Shown here in pieces: positions 24,602-33,962 of a stretch of DNA of 64,000 nt. Source of the stretch: Pseudomonas rhizoryzae (GTDB lineage Bacteria; Pseudomonadota; Gammaproteobacteria; Pseudomonadales; Pseudomonadaceae); assembly GCF_005250615.1 (NCBI RefSeq), contig NZ_SULM01000004.1, positions 310,001 to 374,000 of the forward strand, in the 5' to 3' direction. The notes below the pieces were generated by a model. The model ran no database searches and was not told the origin of the DNA. It saw only the letters and a program-made list of their open reading frames with translations. Every line of letters begins with the position of its first letter. The stretch's first letter is position 1. Position numbers and translations under genes: made by a program.

Positions 24602-24615
24602 TTGATCCAGATCAA
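24602..24615. promoter_or_regulatory. Anr/FNR box
   Basis: TTGATCCAGATCAA is a perfect match to the FNR/Anr consensus TTGAT-N4-ATCAA. It lies between divergent hemN (start 24546) and the alpha/beta hydrolase gene (24659), so it may control both. Confidence 0.9.
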
Positions 24616-24658
24616 TGAACGCCGGGTTAAGCTCCGAGGTTTTGACGAGGAGTAGCCC

Positions 24659-25312
24659 ATGGCAGACGAGTTGTACCTCGGGACCTTTCGCGAATGCCGG
24701 CCTGCGAGCGTGCCTCTGGCGACCCTGTTGCTGGCCCATGGCGCCGGGGCGGGAATGGACAGCCCCTTCCTGCAGCAGCTGGCCGAAGAACTGGCGCGGC
24801 GTGAGATCCGCACCCTGAGATTCGAATTCCCCTACATGGCCCGGGCCCGTGCCGAGGGCAAGCGGCGTCCGCCGAATCCGGCGTCGGTGCTGCTGGAGCA
24901 TTGGCGGGCCGTGGTGGCCGCGTGGCGCGCGCTGGAAAGCGGGCCGCTGTGGCTGGCGGGCAAGTCCATGGGCGGGCGGATGGCGAGTCTGCTGGCTGAC
25001 GAGTTGGGAGCGGCGGGGCTGATCTGCCTGGGCTATCCCTTCCATCCGGCCGGCAAGCCCGAGCGGCTGCGAACCGAGCACCTGGCGACCCTGGCCACGC
25101 CGACGCTGATCGTCCAGGGCGAGCGTGATGCCTTGGGCAGTCGCGAGGAGGTGGAGGCCTATAAGTTGGCGCCGACCATCGAGGTGCAATGGATCGCCAC
25201 CGCGGACCATGATCTCAAGCCGCTCAAGAGCAGCGGCCTGAGCCAGACCCAGGTGCTGGCGGACACGGCGGCGCGGGTGGCCGCCTTCGTGCGCACGGCC
25301 GCGACGAGCTAG
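24659..25312 (+). CDS. Alpha/beta hydrolase, dienelactone/Tex30-like
   Basis: A 217-residue soluble hydrolase. LLLAHGAGAGMDSPFL supplies the oxyanion region, GKSMGGR (about 101-107) the nucleophile Ser, ERDALGS the acid and TADHDL the His. Pattern fits the KANL3/Tex30-type small hydrolases; substrate unknown. GAGGAG is seven to eight bases before the ATG. Shares the intergenic Anr box with hemN. Confidence 0.85.
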   Translation: MADELYLGTFRECRPASVPLATLLLAHGAGAGMDSPFLQQLAEELARREIRTLRFEFPYMARARAEGKRRPPNPASVLLEHWRAVVAAWRALESGPLWLAGKSMGGRMASLLADELGAAGLICLGYPFHPAGKPERLRTEHLATLATPTLIVQGERDALGSREEVEAYKLAPTIEVQWIATADHDLKPLKSSGLSQTQVLADTAARVAAFVRTAATS

Positions 25313-25348
25313 GGCATCGGAAGCTGCTGCGGACGGATAGGGCGTTGT

Positions 25349-25416
25349 GTTGGGCTTCGCTGCGCTCAGCGTCAACCTGCGGGTCGACCGGGCGCCCCTC
25401 GCCCTTGGGGAGAGGG
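25349..25416. repeat. Dispersed palindromic repeat segments
   Basis: TTGGGCTTCGCTGCGCTCA (25350-25368) recurs exactly at 45727-45745. It is followed by the palindrome CCCCTCGCCC-TT-GGGGAGAGGG (25395-25416), a type of extragenic repeat common in pseudomonads. No gene is evident in 25313-25531. Confidence 0.6.
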
Positions 25417-25531
25417 TTGGGGGAGGGTGGATTCCCACCGATGCCCGACCTATCCATATAACTCCTCATTATTTCAAAAATGTACAACGCCCTGAGTAGG
25501 CTATAAGTCCAATGCTTGGATGCGCGCTACG

Positions 25532-25780
25532 ATGTCTCTAGATCATCCCGTTACCTCTCGGCCCCTGCCGCCGGGGCTTGCCGCCAGCCTGCTCGCCGGG
25601 CTGGCGGTCGCAGCTACCGAGATCGATGGCCACCCCACCACCTACCGGGTTGTCCACGAGGCGTCGATCGAGGCCGGGCAGATCATTCAGTTCCCTTACC
25701 GCAGCGGTGCCAGCCGCCACCAGCCCAGCGCCTGGCAGGACTATTTCTTCGTCGACGCGCCCGGCCAGCAGGGCAGCTGA
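25532..25780 (+). CDS. Small hypothetical protein
   Basis: An 82-residue frame with host-like codon use, ending 60 bases before metQ. Hydrophobic LAASLLAGLAVAATEI occurs near residues 16-31. No convincing Shine-Dalgarno sequence is seen and no family is recognised, so it may be a small leader gene of the metQNI operon or spurious. Confidence 0.4.
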   Translation: MSLDHPVTSRPLPPGLAASLLAGLAVAATEIDGHPTTYRVVHEASIEAGQIIQFPYRSGASRHQPSAWQDYFFVDAPGQQGS

Positions 25781-25840
25781 TTCTTTCCCTACGGGTTCCA
25801 CCGGACCACCGGACGAGCCCTCGACATCTCGAGGTCTCCC

Positions 25841-26683
25841 ATGGCTATTCCTTCGATTCTCCAACGCCTCGGGCTGCTCCTGGCGAGCAGTGCCCTGGCG
25901 CTGTCGGCCCAGGCTGCCGACCCCCAGAAGATCCGTCTCGGTATCAACGACAGTCCGCAGAACGCGGCCCTGGAGCGCGCCGTCGAGGTGGCGCGGGAAA
26001 AGGGTGTGGAGGTGGAAATCGTCTCCTTCAGTGACTGGAACACGCCGAACCTGGCACTCGCCCACGGCGATATCGACGTCAACTACTTCCAGCACCAACC
26101 GTTCCTGGAGAACGCCAACGCCCAGAATGGCTATGGCCTGGTGCCCATCGCCTACGGCGTGGAGAACAAGGTCGGGCTCTATTCCAAGCGGGTGAAGAGC
26201 TTCGCCGAGGTGCCGGACGGTGCCACCGTGGCGGTGGCCGACGATCCGGTCAACCAGGGGCGCGGACTGCAGCTCTATGCCCGCGCCGGCTTGATCCAGC
26301 TCAAGCCCGATGCCGGGCCCAAGGCCAGCCTGCAGGACATCGTCGCCAATCCCAAACACCTCAAGTTCATCGAGTTGCCCGGTCCGCAGCTGGCCCGGGT
26401 ACTGGACGACGTGACCCTGGCGCAGAGCTATCCCTCGCATATCCTCGCCGCCGGCACCGCAGATCCGGGCAGCGCCCTGCTGTTCAGCGACGACGAGGCC
26501 AACGGTCACCTCTATGCGCTGAGGTTCGTGACTCGCCCGGAAAAAGCCAAGGACCCGGCGATCCTGACCTTCATCCAGGTGTTCCAGAGCGATCCGCGGG
26601 TGCGTGAGGTCATCGCCAAGGCCTATGGCAATCCGCAGCTCTACAGCCTGGCCTGGTTGAACCGGCAGGAGGCCGCACGATGA
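25841..26683 (+). CDS. metQ: MetQ-type methionine/sulfur-source binding protein
   Basis: A 280-residue periplasmic binding protein of the NlpA/MetQ family. Signal peptide of about 25 residues ends ALSAQAAD. Family landmarks: [17 protein letters not shown], the VGLYSKR segment and [19 protein letters not shown]. No lipobox Cys, so soluble. GAGGTC precedes the ATG. It heads a metQ-metN-metI operon with a 4-base overlap to metN. In pseudomonads such systems next to sulfur monooxygenases often serve organosulfur compounds rather than methionine. Confidence 0.9.
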   Translation: MAIPSILQRLGLLLASSALALSAQAADPQKIRLGINDSPQNAALERAVEVAREKGVEVEIVSFSDWNTPNLALAHGDIDVNYFQHQPFLENANAQNGYGLVPIAYGVENKVGLYSKRVKSFAEVPDGATVAVADDPVNQGRGLQLYARAGLIQLKPDAGPKASLQDIVANPKHLKFIELPGPQLARVLDDVTLAQSYPSHILAAGTADPGSALLFSDDEANGHLYALRFVTRPEKAKDPAILTFIQVFQSDPRVREVIAKAYGNPQLYSLAWLNRQEAAR

Positions 26684-27774
26684 GCAACGCCTTGCTGAAA
26701 ACGTTGGAGCCGCAAACGCCGGCCGAACCCCAGGCCGTCGCAGCTCGCGAGCACCTGCGCCTGAGCGGGGTGCAGAAGGTCTATACCGGCGGCGCGGTGC
26801 CCGTCACCGCCCTGGCGGACATCGACCTGTCCATCGCCCGCGGCGAGATCTTCGGCATCATCGGTCGCAGCGGCGCCGGCAAGTCCAGCCTGATCCGCAC
26901 CCTCAATCGCCTGGAGGACGTCAGCGCCGGCCAGGTGCTGGTGGATGGCGTCGACATCGGCACCCTGGGCGGCAGCCAGTTGGTGGCGTTGCGCCGCCGT
27001 ATCGGCATGATCTTCCAGCACTTCAACCTGCTGGCCTCGCAAACCGTGCTGGAGAACCTCGCCCTGCCACTCAAGGCGGCCGGCTTCCGCCGTGACGAGA
27101 TCGAGACGCGCGCCCGGGAATTGCTGGAGCTGGTGGGTCTGCAGGGCAAGGAGCAGGTCTATCCCTCGCGACTCTCTGGCGGTCAGAAGCAGCGGGTGGG
27201 TATCGCCCGCGCCCTGATGCTCAAACCCGAGATCCTGCTGTGCGACGAGGCCACCTCGGCGCTCGATCCTGAGACCACCCAATCGATCCTGGCGCTGTTG
27301 CAAGACATCAATCGTCGCCTGGGCCTGACCATCGTCCTCATCACCCACGAGATGGCGGTGATCCGCCAGATCTGCGACCGGGTGGTGGTGCTGGAGCACG
27401 GCCGCATCGTCGAGCAGGGGCCGGTGTGGCAGCTGTTCGGTGCGCCCCAGGCCGAAGCCACCCAGGCGCTGCTGGCCCCGCTGGCCGCCCAGTTGCCGGC
27501 GGATCTCGCCAGGCAGCTCACCGCCACCCGCCAGCCCGGCGCCCGTGCGGTGCTGGAGCTGGCCTACGACGGCCAGGGCGGGGAGCCCGACTTCCAGGCC
27601 CTGGGCCAGGCGCTCGGCGCACCGGTGGAGCTCCTGCATGGCGGCATCGACCGGATTCAAGGCCATGCCCTGGGCCGCTTGCTGGTAGCCACCCGTGCGC
27701 CCGACCGCCGTCTGGCCGCCTTCCTGGGGCAGGACGGGCTGTTCGCCCGGGCGGAGGTGCTGGGCTATGTCTGA
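26680..27774 (+). CDS. metN: MetN-type ABC transporter ATPase
   Basis: A 364-residue ATPase. Walker [10 protein letters not shown] (about 64-72), signature [15 protein letters not shown], Walker [12 protein letters not shown] and switch ITHEM. The C-terminal 100 residues carry the ACT-like NIL regulatory domain expected of MetN. It overlaps metQ by four bases and metI by eight. Confidence 0.93.
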   Translation: MSNALLKTLEPQTPAEPQAVAAREHLRLSGVQKVYTGGAVPVTALADIDLSIARGEIFGIIGRSGAGKSSLIRTLNRLEDVSAGQVLVDGVDIGTLGGSQLVALRRRIGMIFQHFNLLASQTVLENLALPLKAAGFRRDEIETRARELLELVGLQGKEQVYPSRLSGGQKQRVGIARALMLKPEILLCDEATSALDPETTQSILALLQDINRRLGLTIVLITHEMAVIRQICDRVVVLEHGRIVEQGPVWQLFGAPQAEATQALLAPLAAQLPADLARQLTATRQPGARAVLELAYDGQGGEPDFQALGQALGAPVELLHGGIDRIQGHALGRLLVATRAPDRRLAAFLGQDGLFARAEVLGYV

Positions 27775-28420
27775 GTTCATGCTCAAGGCGCTGTGGAAGG
27801 CCTTTCTCGATACCCTGACCATGGTCAGCATCTCCGCGGCCATCGTCTGGTTCGCCGGTATCGCCCTGGCGGTGATACTGGTCACCACCGGGCGCGGCGC
27901 CATCTTCGCCGCGCCCACGCTCAACCGGGTGCTGGGCACGGTGATCAATGCCTTTCGCGCCACGCCTTTCATCATCCTGCTGGTGGCCCTGATCCCGCTG
28001 ACGCGGCTGATCACCGGCACCACCATCGGCGTCTGGGCAGCGGTGGTGCCCATTACCCTCAGCGCCACGCCGTTCTTCGCCCGCATCGCCGAGGTGAGCC
28101 TGCGCGAAGTCGGCGGCGGGGTGATAGAAGCAGCCCAGGCGCTGGGGTGCGAGCGGCGCCACATCGTCTTCAACGTGCTGCTGCCCGAGGCGCTGCCGGG
28201 GATCATCGGTGGCTTCACCGTGACCCTGGTGGCCATGATCGGCGCCTCGGCCATGGCTGGAGCCATAGGCGCCGGGGGCCTGGGCGACCTGGCGATCCGC
28301 TACGGTTACCAGCGCTACGACACCCAGGTGATGGCCGTGGTGATCGCCATCCTGGTGGTGCTGGTGTGCGGTATCCAGTTCATCGGCGACCGCTACGTGC
28401 GGCATCTGCGGGCGCGCTAG
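27767..28420 (+). CDS. metI: MetI-type ABC transporter permease
   Basis: A 217-residue inner-membrane permease with about five hydrophobic spans and the coupling segment [29 protein letters not shown] 27767 overlaps the metN stop, which sets the start; the longer open frame is in metN sequence. Completes the MetQNI uptake system. Confidence 0.93.
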   Translation: MSEFMLKALWKAFLDTLTMVSISAAIVWFAGIALAVILVTTGRGAIFAAPTLNRVLGTVINAFRATPFIILLVALIPLTRLITGTTIGVWAAVVPITLSATPFFARIAEVSLREVGGGVIEAAQALGCERRHIVFNVLLPEALPGIIGGFTVTLVAMIGASAMAGAIGAGGLGDLAIRYGYQRYDTQVMAVVIAILVVLVCGIQFIGDRYVRHLRAR

Positions 28421-28446
28421 CGCCGATTCCCTAGCTCTCTCCCTGC

Positions 28447-28487
28447 GACGCCCGGAGCGGCCCTAGCCCTCCGGGCGTCGTCGTTTT
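28447..28487 (+). terminator. Rho-independent terminator after metI
   Basis: GACGCCCGGAG (28447-28457) pairs with CTCCGGGCGTC (28469-28479), followed by GTCGTTTTCG. The remaining 28488-28716 holds no gene but has a candidate sigma-54 promoter. Confidence 0.75.
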
Positions 28488-28640
28488 CGCCCGCCGCCAG
28501 CGTATCCGTGAAAGACCCGGGCCAGCGCCTGGGAGGCACTGTTGCTGGGCAGACAGCGAGACAACAGCTGCCTGGGTCCGAACAGCTCTTAGCTACCGAA
28601 AATTTTTAACAAGCCATTGATAAATAAGGATTTATAGAGT

Positions 28641-28656
28641 TGGCCTGGTTCTTGAT
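28641..28656 (+). promoter_or_regulatory. Possible sigma-54 promoter of sfnG
   Basis: TGGCCTGGTTCTTGAT matches TGGCACGRNNNTTGCW at the -24 GG and most other positions with correct spacing; the -12 element reads GA rather than GC. It lies 61 bases before the sfnG start. sfnG of P. putida is known to be sigma-54 dependent, which supports the call. Confidence 0.45.
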
Positions 28657-28716
28657 GATGTTCCGTTGACATCATCTCGACCGCCCCAGAGGCGGCGTCA
28701 TCTGGAGGAAGCAACC

Positions 28717-29808
28717 TTGTCCCACGCACCCGTCAAATTCGCCTATTGGGTCCCCAACGTCAGCGGTGGCCTGGTCGTCAGCAACATCGAGCAGCGCACC
28801 CACTGGGGGATCGACTACAACCGTAAGCTGGCCCAGCTCGCCGAGCAGGCCGGTTTCGACTACGCCCTGACGCAGATCCGCTTCACCGCTGGCTACGGCG
28901 CCGAGTACCAGCATGAGTCTGTAGCCTTCAGCCATGCGCTGCTGGCGGCCACCGAGCGACTCAAGGTGATCGCCGCCATCCTGCCCGGCCCCTGGAATCC
29001 GGCGCTGGCCGCCAAGCAGCTGGCGACCATCGATCAGCTCACCAATGGCCGCATCGCCATCAACCTGGTGTCCGGCTGGTTCAAGGGCGAATTCCACGGC
29101 ATCGGCGAGCCCTGGCTGGAGCACGACGAGCGCTATCGTCGTTCCGAGGAATTCATCCGCGCGCTCAAGGGCATCTGGACCCAGGACAACTTCACCTTCG
29201 CCGGCGACTTCTACCGCTTCCGCGACTACACCCTGAAGCCCAAGCCGCTGCAGCAGCCGCACCCGGAGATCTTCCAGGGCGGCAGTTCGCGGGCGGCGCG
29301 GGACATGGCGGCGCGGGTCTCGGACTGGTACTTCACCAACGGCGGCACCCGCGAGGACATCCGCGCCCAGGTGCAAGACCTGCGCGCCAAGGCAACGGCG
29401 GAGGGGCGCGAGGTGAAGATCGGCGTCAACGCCTTCATCATCGCCCGCGACACCGAGGCCGAGGCGCGCGAGGTGCTGCAGGACATCGTCGCCCAGGCCA
29501 ACCCCGAGGCGGTCAAGGCCTTTGGCGATGCCGCGCGCCAGGCCGGCGCTTCCAGCCCGGAAGGCAAGGGCAACTGGGCCAATTCCAGTTTCGAGGACCT
29601 GGTGCAGTACAACGATGGCTTCAAACCCAACCTGATCGGCACCCCCGAGCAGATCGCCGAGCGCATCGTGACGCTCAAGGCGGAGGGCGTGGACCTGGTG
29701 CTGGCCGGCTTCCTGCACTTCCAGGAGGAGGTGGAGTACTTCGGCAAGCGGGTACTGCCGCTGGTGCGCGAGCTGGAAGCCCGGGCCGCGGCCCAGGCGG
29801 CGGCCTGA
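28717..29808 (+). CDS. sfnG: FMNH2-dependent dimethylsulfone monooxygenase
   Basis: A 363-residue luciferase-fold monooxygenase that converts dimethylsulfone to methanesulfinate for sulfur use. FAYWVPNVSGGLVVS near the N-terminus and LTQIRFTAGYGAEYQHES are highly SfnG-like, as is NLVSGWFKGEFHG. Start is TTG at 28717, preceded by GGAGGA at good spacing; an ATG 51 bases earlier gives a non-conserved extension. Four bases downstream begins the first gene of an ABC transporter operon, suggesting a shared transcript. Confidence 0.93.
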   Translation: MSHAPVKFAYWVPNVSGGLVVSNIEQRTHWGIDYNRKLAQLAEQAGFDYALTQIRFTAGYGAEYQHESVAFSHALLAATERLKVIAAILPGPWNPALAAKQLATIDQLTNGRIAINLVSGWFKGEFHGIGEPWLEHDERYRRSEEFIRALKGIWTQDNFTFAGDFYRFRDYTLKPKPLQQPHPEIFQGGSSRAARDMAARVSDWYFTNGGTREDIRAQVQDLRAKATAEGREVKIGVNAFIIARDTEAEAREVLQDIVAQANPEAVKAFGDAARQAGASSPEGKGNWANSSFEDLVQYNDGFKPNLIGTPEQIAERIVTLKAEGVDLVLAGFLHFQEEVEYFGKRVLPLVRELEARAAAQAAA

Positions 29809-29811
29809 CAG

Positions 29812-30612
29812 ATGGGGGCGAGCCTGGCCAAGGCGACCTCGGCGGCGCCGGTATTGCTGGAGGTCAGCGACCTGACGCTGGCCTTCGGTGGGGTGACGGC
29901 CTTCACCGGGGTCAGCTTCCAGGTCCGCGAGGGCGAGATCTGCGCCCTCATCGGGCCCAATGGCGCCGGCAAGAGTTCGCTGCTCAACGTGATCAACGGA
30001 CTCTACCGGCCGCAGCAGGGCAGGGTGCTGCTGGCCGGTAGTGCCAAGGCCTTGCGGCGGCCCCAGGCTGCCGCTCACGCCGGGGTCGCCCGCACCTTCC
30101 AGAACCTGGCACTGTTCAAGGGCATGAGCGTGCTGGACAACGTGCTCACCGGGCGCGGCCGCCATCGGCGGGCCTCCTGGCCGGAACAGGTCTTCGCCCT
30201 GGGCCGGGCGCCAGCGGAAGAGCGGGCGCAGCGGGCGGTGGCCGAATGGGCGCTGGACTTCCTGCACCTCGGCCCCTGGCGCGAAACCCCCGTGGGCAGC
30301 TTGCCCTATGGCCTGCAGAAGCGGGTGGAACTGGCCCGGGCGCTGGCCGCCGAGCCACGGCTGCTGCTGCTCGACGAGCCCATGGCCGGGATGAACGCCG
30401 GCGAGAAGCAGGAACTGAGCGGCTATATCCAGGCCATCAACCGCGAGCAGGGCGTCACCGTGGTGCTGATCGAGCACGACATCCAGGTGGTGATGCAGCT
30501 GGCGGATCACGTGGTGGTCCTGGACTACGGTCGCCTCATCGCCCACGGCCCACCCGCCGCGGTGCGCCAGGACCCGGCGGTGATAGCCGCCTACCTGGGC
30601 ACTCGTCACTAG
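29812..30612 (+). CDS. LivG-like ABC transporter ATPase
   Basis: A 266-residue ATPase of the branched-chain amino acid (HAAT) transporter type. Walker A GPNGAGKSS (about 54-62), family-specific ARTFQNLALFKGMSVLDN, signature variant LPYGLQKRVELARAL, Walker B LLLLDEPMAGMN and VVLIEHDI. Starts four bases after sfnG. With LivH-, LivM-, SBP- and LivF-like genes downstream it forms a full transporter; co-transcription with sfnG points to an organosulfur substrate. Confidence 0.9.
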   Translation: MGASLAKATSAAPVLLEVSDLTLAFGGVTAFTGVSFQVREGEICALIGPNGAGKSSLLNVINGLYRPQQGRVLLAGSAKALRRPQAAAHAGVARTFQNLALFKGMSVLDNVLTGRGRHRRASWPEQVFALGRAPAEERAQRAVAEWALDFLHLGPWRETPVGSLPYGLQKRVELARALAAEPRLLLLDEPMAGMNAGEKQELSGYIQAINREQGVTVVLIEHDIQVVMQLADHVVVLDYGRLIAHGPPAAVRQDPAVIAAYLGTRH

Positions 30613-30640
30613 GGAATACCTACGCCACAGGGAGAAGACC

Positions 30641-31522
30641 ATGGCGTTTTTCTTGGAAGTCTTGCTCGGCGGCCTGCTCGCCGGGGTGATGTATGCCCTG
30701 GTGGCGCTGGGCTTCGTGCTCATCTACCGGGCGTCAGGCGTGTTCAACTTCGCCCAGGGCGCCATGCTGCTGTTCGCCGCCCTGACCTACGTCAGCCTGG
30801 TGGAGCGCGGCCTGCCCGGTTGGTTGGCACTGCTGTTCACGCTGGGCGTCATGATCCTGCTGGCCGTGGCGGTGGAGCGCACGGTGCTGCGACCGCTGGT
30901 GAATCGCTCGCCGCTGGTGCTGTTCATGGCCACCCTGGGGCTGGCCTATTTCATCGAGGGCGCGGCCCAGGCGCTGTGGGGCGCCCAGGTGCATGGCCTG
31001 GACCTCGGCATCGAAGACAGTCCGTTGGAAGTGGGCGACCTGCTGCTGTCGTCCTTCGATCTCTTCGCCGCGGCGGTGGCGGCGCTGCTGGTGTTGGGCC
31101 TGTCGCTGCTGTTCGAACGGACGCGGCTGGGCATCTCGCTGCGTGCCGTGGCCGACGATCCCTTGGCGGCCCAGGCGGTGGGTATCCGCCTGCCGCGCAT
31201 CTGGGCGCTGGTGTGGGCGGTGGCGGGCTGCGTCGGCCTGGTGGCCGGGCTGCTCTGGGGCGCGCGGCTGGGGGTGCAGTTCTCGCTGTCGCTGATCGTG
31301 CTCAAGGCGCTGCCGGTGCTGATCATCGGCGGCTTCTCCTCGATCACCGGCGCCATCGTCGGCGGCCTGCTGATCGGGGCCAGTGAAAAGCTCGCCGAGG
31401 TCTATCTCGGCCCCCTGATCGGCGGCGGCATCGAGAACTGGTTTCCCTATGCCTTCGCCCTGGTCTTCCTGCTGATTCGACCCGTCGGCCTGTTCGGCGA
31501 ACCCACGGTCGAGCGCGTCTAG
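30641..31522 (+). CDS. LivH-like ABC transporter permease
   Basis: A 293-residue permease with about eight hydrophobic segments. Typical LivH landmarks: GGLLAGVMYALVALGFVLIYRASGVFNFAQGAM at the start (Q/GAM turn) and LRAVADDPLAAQAVGI near residue 170. Ribosome site AGGGAG precedes ATG. Confidence 0.9.
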   Translation: MAFFLEVLLGGLLAGVMYALVALGFVLIYRASGVFNFAQGAMLLFAALTYVSLVERGLPGWLALLFTLGVMILLAVAVERTVLRPLVNRSPLVLFMATLGLAYFIEGAAQALWGAQVHGLDLGIEDSPLEVGDLLLSSFDLFAAAVAALLVLGLSLLFERTRLGISLRAVADDPLAAQAVGIRLPRIWALVWAVAGCVGLVAGLLWGARLGVQFSLSLIVLKALPVLIIGGFSSITGAIVGGLLIGASEKLAEVYLGPLIGGGIENWFPYAFALVFLLIRPVGLFGEPTVERV

Positions 31523-31532
31523 AGGATTCACT

Positions 31533-32579
31533 ATGACTACCACCGTCGACGCGCTGGCTGCGCGTCCGCTGTCTGCCCGTGCGCTCGCGATTCGGCCGGC
31601 GCGCCTGGTATGGGTTGCCATTCTGGCCTTGGCCTTTGGCGTGCTGCCCTGGGTCGGCAACGACTACTTGTTCAACGCCCTACTGATTCCCTTCCTGGTG
31701 CTGGCCCTGGCCGGATTGGGGCTGAATCTGCTCACCGGCTATGCCGGGCAGTTGTCGCTGGGCTCGGCCGCCTTCATGGCGGTGGGCGCCTTCACCACCT
31801 ACAACCTGCAGGTACGCCTGGGACTGCCGCTACCGCTGTGCCTGTTCGCCGGCGGCCTGCTGGCAGCCCTGGTCTCCCTGCTGTTCGGCCTGCCCAGCCT
31901 GAGGATTCGCGGCTTCTACCTGATCGTCTCCAGCCTGGCGGCGCAATTCTTCATTCTGTGGGCCTTGACCCGCTTCGACTGGTTCTCCCATGGCAACGCC
32001 TCGGGGGTGATCAGCGCACCGCCACTGCTGCTGTTGGGCCAGGATTTCGGCGGGCCGCTGGGTCGCTATCTGGCCACCTTGGTGGTGGTGCTGGGGTCGT
32101 TCGCCTCGGCCGCGCGCCTGGTGCACGGCGAATTGGGCCGTACCTGGATGGCGGTGCGCGATCGCGAGACGGCCGCGGCGGTGATGGGCCTGTCGGTGGT
32201 GCGGGCCAAGCTGCTGGCCTTCGCCTTCAGCGGCTTCTACCTGGGCATCGCCGGCGCGCTCTGGGCCTTCACCTACCTGGGCACCGTGGAGCCCAACGGC
32301 TTCGACCTGAGTCGCTCCTTCCAGATCCTCTTCATCGTCATCCTCGGCGGCCTGGGCAGCCTGGCCGGCAGCCTCTATGGCGCGGCCTTCATCGTGCTGT
32401 TTCCACTGCTGCTCTCCAACCTGGCCGGCTGGCTGCCGGGCGACCTCATCGCCGCGGGTCAGCTGGAGAACCTGCAGAAGATGGTCTTCGGCGCCCTGAT
32501 CATCCTGGTGCTGATCAAGGAACCCGAGGGCCTGGCCCGCCTCGCCACGCGCGGCTGGCAACGCCTGCAGCGCCGCTGA
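31533..32579 (+). CDS. LivM-like ABC transporter permease
   Basis: A 348-residue permease with about nine spans. LNLLTGYAGQLSLGSAAFMAVGA (about residues 65-87) and MAVRDRETAAAVMGLSV are characteristic of LivM. AGAGGA precedes ATG; ten bases after livH-like gene. Partner of the LivH-like subunit. Confidence 0.9.
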   Translation: MTTTVDALAARPLSARALAIRPARLVWVAILALAFGVLPWVGNDYLFNALLIPFLVLALAGLGLNLLTGYAGQLSLGSAAFMAVGAFTTYNLQVRLGLPLPLCLFAGGLLAALVSLLFGLPSLRIRGFYLIVSSLAAQFFILWALTRFDWFSHGNASGVISAPPLLLLGQDFGGPLGRYLATLVVVLGSFASAARLVHGELGRTWMAVRDRETAAAVMGLSVVRAKLLAFAFSGFYLGIAGALWAFTYLGTVEPNGFDLSRSFQILFIVILGGLGSLAGSLYGAAFIVLFPLLLSNLAGWLPGDLIAAGQLENLQKMVFGALIILVLIKEPEGLARLATRGWQRLQRR

Positions 32580-32637
32580 CTTCATTCCCTGCCGGCGGGA
32601 AGGCCCGTCGGCTTTAGCCCTACAAGGAAAGTCTCCC

Positions 32638-33960
32638 ATGTGCAAACGTCATCTGCTCGGCAGTCTCGTCCTGGCCCTGGGCCTCAGCAGCTTCGGCCCG
32701 GCCCAGGCCGCGGGCGAGCAGTACTTCCCGCTGCAGAGCTATCGCGTCGGCCCCTATGCCGCCGGCGGCACCGGCTTCTTCGGCGGCTTCATCGACTACA
32801 TGAAATACGTCAACGCCAACGGCGGCGTGAACGGCGTCAAGCTGGTGTGGAGCGAATGCGAAACCGAATACATTGTCGAGAAGGGCGTGGAATGCTACGA
32901 GCGTCTGAAGAACGGCCATGACGGCGCGCCCGCGGCGGCCACCAATCCGTTGTCGGTGGGCATCGCCTACGCCACCCTGGAGCGCTCCACCGCCGACCAC
33001 CTGCCGCTGATCACCATCAACCACGGCCGTACCGATTCCACCGACGGCAGCGTCTTCCCCTATGTCTTCCCGCTGCAGCTCAATCCCTATTCGGAGGTGT
33101 CGGCCATCCTCAACTGGATAGGCCAGCAGGGCGGTGGGGTCGACAGCCTCAAGGGCAAGAAGATCGTCACCCTCTACCACGGCTCGCCCTACGGCAAGGA
33201 GACCAACGAGGTCTTGCAGAAGCTGGCGGATCGTTACGGCTTCCAGCTGACCCTGCTGGAGGTGCCGCACCCGGGTAACGAGCAGCAATCCCAGTGGCTC
33301 AACATCCGCCGCATCAAGCCCGACTGGGTGATCCTGCGTGGCTGGGGCGTGATGAACCCGGTGGCGATCAAGACCGCGCAGAAGGTCGGCTACCCGGTCG
33401 ACCACATCATCGGCAACATCTGGAGCAACTCCGAGGAAGACGTCCGCCCGGCCGGCGCGGCGGCCAAGGGGTTCCTGGCCGTCACCACCCACCCCTCGGG
33501 CACCGACTTCCCGGTGCTCCAGGGCATCGAGCGCGAGGTGGTGGCCAAGGGGCAGAGCGACCTGGCCGATCCCCAGCGTTTCGGTACCGTCTACTACAAC
33601 CTCGGGGTGGTCAACGGCATCCTCAACGTCGAGGCGCTGCGGGTAGCCCAGGCCAAGTACGGGGACAAACCCCTCACCGGCGAGCAGGTGCGCTGGGGCT
33701 TCGAGCACCTGAATCTGGACGACGTCCGCCTGCAAGCCCTGGGCGCCAAGGGCCTGGTGCAGCCGCTCAGGCTCTCCTGCGCCGACCACGAAGGCGGTGG
33801 TGCCATCCGCATGCAGCAATGGGATGGCGAAAAGTGGAAGTTGGTGAGCGGCTGGGTGCAGGCCGACCGCGCCTTCCTGCGGCCAATCATCGAGGCCTCG
33901 GCGCAGCAGTATGCCAAGGAAAAGGGCATCACGCCGCGTGACTGCAGCAAGGAGAGTTGA
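32638..33960 (+). CDS. Periplasmic binding protein, HAAT type
   Basis: A 440-residue substrate-binding protein with a signal peptide of about 25 residues ending AQAAG. Two-lobe architecture of the branched-chain amino acid receptor family (Peripla_BP_6): VNGVKLVWSECETEY, KIVTLYHGSPYGKE, and a hinge near residue 250. Four or more cysteines in the mature protein. AAGGAAAG precedes ATG. Ligand not decidable by eye; location suggests a sulfur compound. Confidence 0.85.
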   Translation: MCKRHLLGSLVLALGLSSFGPAQAAGEQYFPLQSYRVGPYAAGGTGFFGGFIDYMKYVNANGGVNGVKLVWSECETEYIVEKGVECYERLKNGHDGAPAAATNPLSVGIAYATLERSTADHLPLITINHGRTDSTDGSVFPYVFPLQLNPYSEVSAILNWIGQQGGGVDSLKGKKIVTLYHGSPYGKETNEVLQKLADRYGFQLTLLEVPHPGNEQQSQWLNIRRIKPDWVILRGWGVMNPVAIKTAQKVGYPVDHIIGNIWSNSEEDVRPAGAAAKGFLAVTTHPSGTDFPVLQGIEREVVAKGQSDLADPQRFGTVYYNLGVVNGILNVEALRVAQAKYGDKPLTGEQVRWGFEHLNLDDVRLQALGAKGLVQPLRLSCADHEGGGAIRMQQWDGEKWKLVSGWVQADRAFLRPIIEASAQQYAKEKGITPRDCSKES

Positions 33961-33962
33961 GC

